Part shown: one piece after another, positions 55,207-64,000 of the stretch
Layout: every line of letters starts with the position of its first letter
Numbering within the stretch: the first letter of the stretch is position 1
From: Selaginella moellendorffii
Taxonomy: Eukaryota > Streptophyta > Lycopodiopsida > Selaginellales > Selaginellaceae
Assembly: GCF_000143415.4 (NCBI RefSeq)
Contig: NW_003314325.1
Coordinates: 680,978-744,977 of the forward strand
Direction of reading: 5' to 3'
DNA: 64,000 nucleotides
The notes under the pieces: generated by a model
Database searches by the model: none
Told to the model about the DNA's origin: nothing
What the model saw: the letters and a program-made list of their open reading frames with translations, nothing else
Made by a program: the position numbers and the translations under genes

Positions 55207-56342
55207 TGTAGCACACATGGTTTTGACCTTTTATCCTATGGTGATTTACCATAGGATAACACCACGAAGCGGAACCTAAACCCTCTTTGTGCCACGTGAC
55301 AGATGCCACGTGTCACATGCCACGTGTCCATAGGAACCCAAGGTTCAGGGCCTTGGGCCACTGAACGAAGGAACGGTGCCAAACTCCCAAGCATGGAGCC
55401 AAGGAGTGATGGAACCGAACCACGGAGCAACTCCCGAGCATACAGCCCAAGGAGCGAAGGGACAGGGGCCCGGAGCGACTTGGAACAGTTCTGGAGAAGC
55501 CAGCATCCCAATGCCAGGACCAGCATGCAAAACGGAGCCAAACGGAGTCTGGCGCTATTTCGGCATACCGGTGGCCTAACGTGAGAGTATGGGTACTCCA
55601 CCAGCTAGCATGGAATGGAACTTGGGCTTAGACCCAAGCCGGACGCAAAACAAGGACAAGCACGCAAGCGGGAGCTAGACTATGCCTCAGGTTGGTTGGC
55701 CATGCCCAACCTACCCACTATCCCTACTATACATTTGGAACCCCCCACAGTGCCCCCCCCCCCTTGAGGAACACACGCTTTGGGCTTTCACCCCAAGCCT
55801 CCCTTAGTATCAGGAGTTAGTCTCTGGGACAAGCTCGAAACTTACTAAATATGGAATGTCCTTAGATTGTGAATTTGGACACGGGACAAACACCGTTGTG
55901 TTCAGGCCGATCTCTACATTCCGTAGATGTGCTAAATGAGCAAATCTGGACACTTTCCATAAATAGCATTTGGGACCGAAATGAGACTAACACAAAGGGC
56001 ATGATAGCGAGGGTGTTTGGCAGACACGGTAAGCTATCATGTAGCGATATTGAGGGACCAATCTCAATACGCGAGGGTTCTTGTCAAGCCAGTGCAAGAC
56101 AGAGCAAAAGAGAACTAAAAAGCCAGGCCAAGTATGCTTGGCTAAATAGACACTTAGGAATTCCGTCCTTATGCTCATTCGGCCAAGTACAGATGCAAAG
56201 TCCAGTTTACTAACACTTGAACAAGAGGGGGTTATAAAGGGTCCAGCAATACCGACCTCCTGCCATCATGGCAGTAAGGTAAGAGTGTTCGTAAGGACTG
56301 GTCGACAGGTAACTTTCGATACCCGAAGTCACATTCGCGACA
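55207..56342 (-). repeat. 5' LTR of the L element
   Basis: 1136 bp, same ends as the partner. It carries hairpin 55231-55259, ABRE cluster 55290-55330 and core about 55725-55790. It differs from the 3' LTR by scattered substitutions and lacks the odd single-base insertions seen there at 49520-49680. Confidence 0.92.
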
Positions 56343-56653
56343 CATTGGGATGTTGGTTGCTCTAGGATTGTTCCAAGTCACTCTGGGCTCCTGTCCCTTC
56401 GCTCTTTGAGTTGTATGCTCGGGAGTTACTCCGTGGTTCGGTTCCGTCATTCCTTGGCTCTATGCTTGGGAGTTTGGCATTGTTCCTTTGTTCAGTGGCC
56501 CAAAGCCCTGAAACTCGAGTTCCACACCACTGTCCTTTGGACATGTGGCATGTGACACATGGCATCTATCATGTGGCACAAAGAGGGTTTAAGTTCTACT
56601 TTGTGGTTATCCTATGGTAAATCACTATAGGATAAAGGGTCAAAACCACATAC
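56343..56653 (-). repeat. Right half of the older split L LTR
   Basis: Begins CATTGGGATG (second copy of the CATTG duplication) and continues the LTR interrupted at 49077, through degraded CACGTG-type repeats (56535-56580, now CATGTG/CACATG) to the LTR end '...acatacactaca'. Together with 48841-49077 it is a pre-existing L LTR in the reverse orientation to 49078's plus-strand reading. Confidence 0.9.
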
Positions 56654-57095
56654 ACTACACTAAACCCTCTATATGCTATATATCACATGCCACATTCTAT
56701 ATGCTACATATTCTAAGGACAACAGAGTGGAACTTAAGTTTTAGGGCCTTGGGCCACTGAACGAAGGAATGGAGTTAAACTCCTAAGTATGGAGCCAAGG
56801 AACAAAGGTATTGGAGCATAGAGCAACTCCCGAACGTACAGCTCAAAAACCGAAAGGATAGGAGCACAAAATGATTTGGAATAGTCCTAGAGCATTTAGT
56901 ATCCCAATGCCAAAACTAACATGCAAAACAAAGCCAAACGAAATTTAATGCTATGTTAGCATACTAATAGCCTAACATGAGGATATGGGTACTCCACTAA
57001 TTAGCATGGTATAGAATTTGGCTGTAAAGAAAGAATATCTAAAAGGACTAACCGATTGATAACTTTCAATACCCAAAGTCACATTTACAATAAAT
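56654..57095 (+). repeat. Another decayed L LTR, opposite orientation, internally deleted
   Basis: 'taaaccctctatatgct' to 'ctccactaattagcatgg' follows 49150-49495; it then jumps at about 57020 to 'aagaaagaatatctaaaagg...cacatttacaa', equivalent to the last 70 bases of the LTR. Together with 56343-56653 it makes two L LTRs head to head. Confidence 0.75.
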
Positions 57096-58689
57096 TATCA
57101 ACCTAATAGGATTTTAAGGATATTATCACACTACACCTTAGGTCCACCTACCATTGTCAGGCACACAAACTACAAGTGGAGCAAGTTGTGTATCCCTTGA
57201 GAACAATTGCTATGTTGCTAAGGCAATCTCAACCAGGTAAAAGATGTTTTCCACATCTTTTTTTAGTGCATTTAAAAACTTTGTGGCTTTATAGAGGGCA
57301 ACATTATCTTCTTTGCCATTTTGGTTTTTTATTAAGAGTTATATATTCATTAACTTCTTCATGAAGACACCAGCACATGTGAGACTAGACCACTCTTCTA
57401 TGGCATGATAGGTAATAACTTCTACTTGCAAGAAGTCACAAAGACTGAGCACTTGCTGGATAAAGACCAACACTGGAAGAACAAGAGAGTGAACTACATG
57501 TGGGGTCCTATGCTTCATAGTTGGGCACACTTGGATTATAAATATTATGAACACCATTTTCAAGAATATTTATGTTGTAGATTAAAATTACTGGCAAGCT
57601 TCTTTATAAAGATTAGGTTTAAGAAGGAAAGATCTAGTTATCTTTAAATCTATTATAATATTTTAATTACAAAGTTCTAGTACTTAATAAAACATCAAAT
57701 GCAATCACTTGGTCCAATAAAAAACAACTATCACTTGTCTCAATTAATTTTGCAATACTACAATCAAAACACTATTGCACTCACAAAACATGTTAAGTAT
57801 TACATCCAATGATAATTGAGTGCAATGACACCCTTTATTGTCATAGGAAATAATAATTACTTTTATAAGAATAAAATAATAAAAAATAATTTTCTCTAGT
57901 TTTCTTCACAAAAATCCAATATTCTCATTTTATTTTTTATATTTCCTCTTCAAAAAGAACTTTGAGTCAGACTCTTACATCAAAGATACCACAAGTAGAG
58001 GAAATTATCAGCAGTTTATTAATATCATTCTTATCATAGACTCTAGTATGCAATAACATGCTTTATATAAGTATAAAATTAGTATTTATTAGTGTAAAAG
58101 ATAATTTAGTTTTTAAATGTGAAAAATGCATGATTTAAAAAACTTAAAACAGCTCCATAATACTATAAAGATTTGAATAAAGAGAATGAAACTATATTGT
58201 TTTGATAGTTCAATAAAAATCCATGGTTGATCAAAAACTTTATTATAAACTAATTCTTCCTACTAGGCATCATTAAGAGTAGCTAAAAATAAATTCAGAG
58301 AGTAGTTTTTGTAAAATATTGTTTTCTATAAAAAATAAAAATAAAAATTCTCCTCAATTACCATTAGGTTTCAGCCCCATTCATTTACTTAGATCATAGG
58401 TGTCATACTATAAATGTAGCCATAAAAAATTGTTAGCATCAAAAGTTTGATAGTGACCATAAAATATAATTCACACATATAAATTTCAAATTGTGAATGA
58501 CAATAATAAGTGACTTTTGGTTAGGGCATGTCATATGGCAGATTTTGGCAATCATTTCCATGCAATCAACATAACCTTCTTAATATATCAATATAAAAAT
58601 ATTTCAAGTATAATTCTGAAATATATAAATATGAACGTTAAAGATAACAAGTATAGGAGTTTATTTCATCAGCAGAAGTTAGTTAGAGT
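57096..58689. other. AT-rich decayed DNA
   Basis: No supported gene. Short frames at 57405-57647 (plus) and 57563-57339 (minus) have no recognisable domain. Composition is very AT-rich from 57650 to 58650. Confidence 0.4.
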
Positions 58690-58970
58690 TGAATGGCCAA
58701 TGGAAACCTTACTACCTCTTATCTCCTCAGCCTGCACAGCCACTTCCATATCCCTTCCATCTATGTGAATGCTGCAAGCTTGAGCATGGAGATTACCACT
58801 ATGTCCTCATCTAGTGCACATCAGGACTAATAGTGTTGATCTCACTGGAATAACAAGGCAGAATCCACCATGGCAGCGCTTCTAGCGCTGGAGCATGATC
58901 TCAACAACAATGCCCTCTCAGGCAAGATCCCTCCACAAATCTTAGCCAAGATCAATCTGTTCCCCTAGAT
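58690..58970 (+). pseudogene. Leucine-rich-repeat fragment
   Basis: 58869-58968 reads MAALLALEHDLNNNALSGKI then PPQILAKINLF: an LRR (LxLxxNxLSGxIPPxI) as in LRR receptor kinases, preceded by weaker matches. It is followed by stops. Only about one and a half repeats remain. Confidence 0.6.
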
Positions 58971-60003
58971 GTTGATAATTTTACACTCTTGGTCCATTAT
59001 ATATGAGGAAATTGGAGAAGCATTCATTTAATAGACTCCACCACCCAAAACAAGGCTGCACATTCGTTTTAGAGGCAATCTCAACTAGTGTGGGGTATCT
59101 AAAGAAAATAATAGATGCCAACAACAGGTTTGAAATGTGAGTAAGGGTTTGTAGAGCTATTGTTGGAGGTTGCTGACTTGGTATATTATAACAACATTGT
59201 TCTTGTCACTGGAGAACAGTGATTCCAATGTTGGCGGCTGGCAATGCGAGAGACAAATAGCACAATCTACAATCTCCACTCTTGAGCCACACTCAAGAGA
59301 ATGTGATCACTAAGCAAGCCCTTTCAGTCGAGCATGTTGATTGGAAATAATTAACAAAATAAATTTAAGTTTAAGTTTTATTAGTGATCAAATGATACAC
59401 ATTATGCATCTAACCATTTGAGCATTGACTTGCTCTTATGAAAGCCAATATCATTATATGGGCAGAGAGATCAAGAGAAAACAACATTGATCCAAAACAG
59501 CAAACACTTCATTAGCCCCCCACCGGCTTAATAATCCAACAATGACCTATAAATGTCGTTTTACTATCTAGAGTAGCGAGCTAACAAAATATCCAGGTCC
59601 CCCTCGGCCGATGCCCTGAAGATCCGACACAAATCTTGGTTTTATTTACCCAGCCGACTATATACAGTTGGTTTAACGTGTATCGTGTTGAAGTTTGAGA
59701 AATTTGTTTGGGACAGTGGAATCAAATTCCAATCTAATAATAAAATGCATGTCCATGGGCCTCGCTACACGAAAGAATTGGAAAGTATCACGGCCAAGAG
59801 AGAAAATTATCACTCCTCCTCGATCTTTAGTTGATACAAAGGGCCAGCCGTCGGATTGGCTCCTCCGCGAATCCAGGCCGACAGACACATCCCTGGCCCC
59901 TTGGCGCCAAGAGAAGGCCACCACATTGGAATGGAAGCCTTCGTTCTCTACGAAGAAAGCATGTGAGCGTTGGCAACGAATATTCTCTCGTGGTTTGTCC
60001 TGG
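58971..60003. other. Intergenic DNA and promoter side of the G6PDH gene
   Basis: 58971-59550 is decayed sequence without recognisable content. 59570-60003 becomes less AT-rich and contains open frames on both strands (59695-60054 plus, 60035-59673 minus) that overlap the promoter and have no recognisable domain; I treat them as chance. Confidence 0.4.
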
Positions 60004-60011
60004 GTATATAT
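60004..60011 (+). promoter_or_regulatory. TATA box of the G6PDH gene
   Basis: 'ggtatatatt' about 60 bases before the ATG at 60067, giving room for a short leader. No other TATA-like sequence is closer. Confidence 0.6.
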
Positions 60012-60066
60012 TAGCTGTGAGGACCTCTCCCCCATTTTTCGTCTAGGGTTCTAGCTAGAAGCTCCA

Positions 60067-62279
60067 ATGGCGATGGCGGGCGCCGGCGCCGCCTCTTATT
60101 TCTGTGGGCAAGCTGCTGCTACATTCTCGTCCGGATCGGGATCGTGCCGCTCCGCAGCGGTAATCGGCCGCAGGAATTCGTTTCGCGAGGTGATTTTCAG
60201 CTCCGGGAACAAGCATCGTATGGCATGCGCGGTTCTCGAGGCCAAGCGCGTACCGATCCCTTCAATTCCTTCGATCGAGGCCCCAAAGGAGGTTTCCAGC
60301 GGCGATGGAGCGATACCGGGTGTTCCAGAGCAAGGATCAACAGTGAGCATCACTGTTGTCGGTGCCTCCGGTGATCTAGCCAAGAAGAAAATTTTCCCCG
60401 CCCTGTTTGCACTTTTCTACGAAGGGTGCCTGCCACAGGTTTGTCCGTGTGTGGTTTCTTTTCCACATGACTGAAAGACCAATGTTTCTCAGCACTTCAC
60501 GATTTTTGGATATGCTCGGAGCAAGATGAGCGATGCCGAGCTGAGAGCTATGATCAGTGCTACTTTGACATGCAGGATCGATAAAAGGTAATCACAGCTC
60601 TTTAGCGGCCATAACTTAGTAAGCTCTCTTTACAGGGAGAACTGCAGTGAAAAGATTAGCCAGTTTTTAAAGCGTTGTTTCTATCAGTCCGGGCAGTATA
60701 ACTCGGAGGACAACTTCTCCGAGCTGGATAAGAAATTAAAAGATCATGAGGTATGTCAATGGTTTACTTGTTCATGGCTAAAGAACTTTGTGTACAGGGT
60801 GGAAAAGTCGCAAACAGAATGTTTTATCTCTCCGTTCCACCCAATGTTTTCATTGACGTCGCAAGGTGTGCCAGTCGCTCTGCATCGTCCTCCAAAGGTT
60901 GGACTCGTGTGATTGTCGAAAAACCATTTGGCCGGGATTCCGAGTCGTCTGGCGAGCTTACTAGCGGGCTCAAAGAGTTTCTCACTGAAGAGCAGATATA
61001 CAGGTACCTCTAACTCAGTCGATGTAGATTATGTTCCAAACATTTTTATATTTCAGAATTGATCACTACCTGGGCAAGGAGCTCGTAGAGAACTTGTCGA
61101 TTTTGAGATTCTCGAATCTTGTTTTTGAACCTCTCTGGTCGAGGCAGTACATCAGAAATGTGCAGCTTATTTTCTCCGAGGACTTTGGAACAGAAGGAAG
61201 AGGCGGGTACGTGAAAAGATTTACTTTTTTCCTTTTCGTTTCGTGAAAACAATTTGAATCTGTTTTGAAAATGTTCTAGGTACTTCGACAACTATGGTAT
61301 CATCCGTGATATCATGCAAAATCACCTCCTTCAGATCTTAGCTTTGTTTGCAATGGAGCCTCCTGTTAGCTTAGACGCCGAGGACATTAGGAACGAGAAG
61401 GTATTGGTATACTAGGTACTGTCGAAGTGCGTGCTAACATGTTCGTGCAGGTGAAGGTGTTGCGATCAATGAGGAAATTGCAGCTGGAAGATGTTGTTGT
61501 TGGTCAATACAAGAGCCACATCAAAGGAGGCGTGCACTATCCTGGCTACACAGACGACAAGACCGTACCGAATAACAGTCTCACACCAACATTTGCAGCA
61601 GCGGCGCTTTTTGTAGACAATGCCCGGTGGGACGGCGTACCGTTTCTCATGAAGGCTGGCAAGGCCTTGCACAATAAGCTGTATGTTTCTTTATGCTTTT
61701 CGGTCTCTCTCTCGTGCTTGCATTATCTGGAGCTTACTGCTACTTAAATCTCGCCTTGCAGAGCGGAGATCAGGGTACAATTCAGGCACGTACCTGGAAA
61801 CCTTTACAAAAGAAGCTTTGGCATGGATCTCGATCAAGCCACCAACGAACTTGTAATCCGGGTACAGCCGGACGAAGCAGTGTACCTCAAGATCAACAAC
61901 AAAGTTCCCGGCTTGGGGATGCGGCTGGACCGAAGCAATCTCAACTTGCTTTACTCGGACAGGTGATATAGATTTCTATCTCTCTTTCCGAGCTCTCACC
62001 AATGCATTCTTCCACAGGTACTCGCGAGAGATCCCAGACGCGTACGAGAGACTGCTGCTCGACGCCATTGAAGGTGAGCGCAGGCTTTTCATACGCAGTG
62101 ATGAGCTCGACGCAGCATGGGCCATCTTCACTCCACTCCTCAAAGAGCTTGAGGAGAGGAAGATCTCCCCGGAGCTCTATCCTTATGGGAGCCGGGGCCC
62201 GGTGGGAGCTCATTACTTAGCGGCCAAGTATAACGTAAGATGGGGAGATATGAGCTCGTCCGAGCACTCCAAGTCGTGA
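60067..62279 (+). CDS. G6PD: Plastid glucose-6-phosphate 1-dehydrogenase (nine exons)
   Basis: Exons 60067-60438, 60493-60587, 60636-60750, 60798-61003, 61057-61206, 61280-61400, 61451-61680, 61762-61962 and 62018-62279; introns 47-81 bp, all GT-AG. The total, 1752 nt, gives 583 residues. It catalyses NADP-dependent oxidation of glucose-6-phosphate, the first step of the oxidative pentose phosphate pathway. Residues 1 to about 75 look like a Ser/Ala-rich plastid transit peptide. NADP site GASGDLAK is 99-106; substrate/catalytic RIDHYLGKE 263-271; EKPFGRD precedes it. Cys151 and Cys159 (CRIDKRENC) have the 8-residue spacing of the regulatory pair that thioredoxin reduces in plastid isoforms, so light inactivation is likely. 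Overall it fits the plastid class rather than the cytosolic one. No lesion seen. Confidence 0.95.
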
Positions 62280-62490
62280 GTGCTCGATCGATCGAGCGCA
62301 AACCAAGGAAAGTTTTGTACAGGGTCTCCTTCGGCTACGAAATAACTTTGGAGTTCCAGAGCGATCGATTCAATCGGCTATCCGGGTTTGGAGAGGAAAG
62401 AGATGAGACAATGGAAAGTTTCTTGACACAAAGAATGGTATTGGCTAAAGGACGAAGAAGAAGAACAAAAGAATTCCAATAAAAGAGAGA
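62280..62490 (+). terminator. 3' untranslated region of G6PDH with AATAAA
   Basis: AATAAA at 62478-62483, about 200 bases after the stop, is a good polyadenylation signal. It is followed by a T-rich stretch (62490-62510). Confidence 0.55.
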
Positions 62491-64000
62491 TTTTTCTTTC
62501 TTTCTATGGTTTGGTTGCTTCCGCTATGAATGCAAATGTCCGCAGCAACATTATGATGTGCCAGGTGCTCAAATTCTTATTGGCCAGATCTACGGCTGGT
62601 CCAAAAATACTTGCGTACGGATAGACTATGTACGGCATGTAAACCTCAGTGGTTTTTGAGGAGCCCTAATCCCGGGGATTTTGTTCTTCTTCTTGAATCG
62701 GTGGGTTGCCGCGAGCGATCGGCTCGATTTCTCGCTCGCTTTCTCCTCTCTGTTAGGTAAGAGCTGCGCCGGATCGTAATGGACATTAATCGCGCGGGCG
62801 CTTGGAAATTTATGGCCGCTCATGATTCAGGCAACCATTTCTTTCTGCGATCATGAATCTTTGATGAGCGGCGTTCCATCCGGCGGGCCGCATTCTCTTC
62901 TCTGGCTTCACAGGTTCGTAGCGATCTAGCTATCCCTAATCTAATCCGGTTTTCTCGCTGGAAATCTCGCCAGGATTTGATCGAGTCTTCGTCGATCGAT
63001 CCGGCTGCAAGGCAGAAGAAATATTTGTTTGGCCGCTGCGTATGTAAGTCTGTCGCTTGCCTGCACATTCTTTGTTTGTTCTTGGCATTTTCTTTGATGC
63101 GTCATTGTCCCTGCCATCGTTTACGCGCTAAACTAACTCCTTTCCTTAACAATCCAGCCGATCGAGCATCGGCAGTGACGCTTTATCCCTGGCATTCTTT
63201 CTAGCACACACTCTTGGGTGCGTTTTCACCATTCAGTCTCCAGCGAGGTTCTCCTCTTTTCCTTCCTTTTTTATCTTTTGAGACCTCCAGCAAGATTAAT
63301 GTGTCCTGCCAGTCTAGCGTCTTTCCTCTGATCGATTCTGTGAACTTTTATTTTCATTCTCAATCCTTTAGGATTTTTTTTTTCTCTTCGAGAGAACAGT
63401 TTTTCCGATTTGTGAGTTTTTCTTCTTCTTCATTTCCAGTCCTGTACTTAGCCGTGAGAAGCGCTTTGAGTCTTTCTCAAATCTTACCTTACTGCTTTGG
63501 ATTCGATACTATATTACTGTCGAAGGTCATGTGCGTATGAGTCGGGTTTGTGTGTGATTTTTTTTAAGTGTGTGAATAGTTTCTATTCCAATCGCTTTAT
63601 TGACGGAGGAGCCAGTCGCTGTCGACCGACTCCTGCGGTGGCCCCTCGCTGTAGGGTGTAACATCTCTTTTCTTCACCTTACTTTCTCTCTCACTCGTTG
63701 TTTGGGTTGCCCTTGAGCGTCCCTTGTGGGCTCTTCTCCCTTACTGTGCTAGCATTCTAATCTGCATTGCTACTGTGCTTGGATCCCTGGAGCAGGACAT
63801 GGACCGGCGACCCTCTACGCTCTGGAGCTCGCAGATTTTTCCCTGAGGTGAAGTTAGGCAGCAGGAAATCCGGGATCCATACTGGAGGCTCCTCGGTAAG
63901 AACAGTGATCTGCTGTCCGGAGGTTTAAAATGCTGCCGCTGCTTATTTTTTATCTCAGGTGAAACTCAGGACTGGATAGGAGAGAGCTAGGCATTTGGAT
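62491..64000. other. Probable leader/intron region of a gene beyond the window
   Basis: From about 62640 the sequence shifts to a pyrimidine-rich, CpG-containing style ('ttctcgctcgctttctcctctctgttag', 'gatcgagtcttcgtcgatcgatcc') typical of leaders of expressed plant genes. Several GT and polypyrimidine-AG pairs are possible, for example AG at 62910 and at 63958 ('tatctcag' before 'gtgaaact'). No frame with a recognisable domain is present, so the coding part, if any, lies to the right of 64000 on the plus strand. Confidence 0.3.

Larger units (their letters stand above)
49078..56342 (-). mobile_element. Full-length non-coding LTR retrotransposon of family L
   Basis: 7265 bp. LTRs 49078-50247 (1170 bp) and 55207-56342 (1136 bp) are near-identical, TGTAGCACAC...CGCGACA on the plus strand. 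Target duplication is CATTG. Next to the right LTR is a primer-binding site for initiator tRNA-Met, and next to the left LTR a polypurine tract; both read on the minus strand, so 55207-56342 is the 5' LTR. The 4959-bp internal region has no open frame with a gag, protease, RT or integrase motif on either strand. All cis signals intact and no proteins: this is the profile of a large non-autonomous element (LARD type) that would be mobilised by proteins of another element. Confidence 0.9.

Noticed and set aside
59673-60054. Overlapping frames upstream of G6PDH on both strands
   Set aside because: Both cover the TATA box and leader of G6PDH and neither shows a domain.
60096-60383. Minus-strand open frame over G6PDH exon 1
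   Set aside because: It is a shadow of the coding exon, without recognisable domain; the plus-strand exon structure is complete.

Overview
This is a nuclear plant window, most likely from a lycophyte of the Selaginella moellendorffii type. That is inferred from style: every well-resolved intron is only about 46-81 bp, a plastid glucose-6-phosphate dehydrogenase (G6PDH) and an S-domain receptor kinase are present, there are decaying PPR and receptor-kinase relics, and retrotransposons form the bulk of the DNA. No database search was possible, so the species is a guess from these traits.

Layout. 1-9.4 kb is AT-rich decayed repeat DNA containing several fragments of one LTR family (here 'L'), a copy of an LTR-like family ('M'), and a recognisable fossil of a Merlin/IS1595-type transposase. 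9.4-12.4 kb holds two tandem relics of a Ty3/gypsy gag-pol. 12.3-33.7 kb is a deep nest: an L element (12.3-33.7) is split in one LTR by M; M is split by a chromodomain Ty3/gypsy element G2 (minus strand, 16889-32917); G2 is split by a second copy of the same family, G1 (plus strand, 19109-27794); G1 is split by a solo L LTR (25406-26543). The three innermost insertions have perfect 5-bp target-site duplications (CATGG, AAGTG, GGGGA).

33.7-46 kb is the gene-bearing island: a direct duplication (33672-35246 and 38805-40388) flanks a CTD-phosphatase-like gene (35334-35978), a metallo-beta-lactamase-like gene or pseudogene on the minus strand with one exon triplicated in tandem (36186-37300), and a PPR pseudogene (38170-39060). 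A receptor-kinase relic (41.0-41.6 kb) and an intact S-domain receptor-like kinase (42813-45383) follow. 46.6-57.1 kb is again L-family DNA: a full-length 7.3-kb LTR element on the minus strand (49078-56342) with tRNA primer site, polypurine tract and CATTG duplication but no coding capacity, inserted in an older L LTR. 57-60 kb is decayed DNA with an LRR-kinase scrap. 60067-62279 is a nine-exon plastid G6PDH gene, and 62.5-64 kb looks like the leader of an unseen gene.

Most unusual: the G1/G2 retrotransposons carry two short GT-AG introns inside the integrase region at the same places in both copies. Removing both restores the reading frame exactly, which should be impossible to maintain if the packaged RNA were always spliced. 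The G1 insertion landed inside the first of these introns in G2. The L LTRs carry clusters of CACGTG (ABRE/G-box) motifs, and the L, G and M LTRs share a core segment, suggesting that L is a non-autonomous family that may borrow machinery or promoter architecture from its coding relatives.
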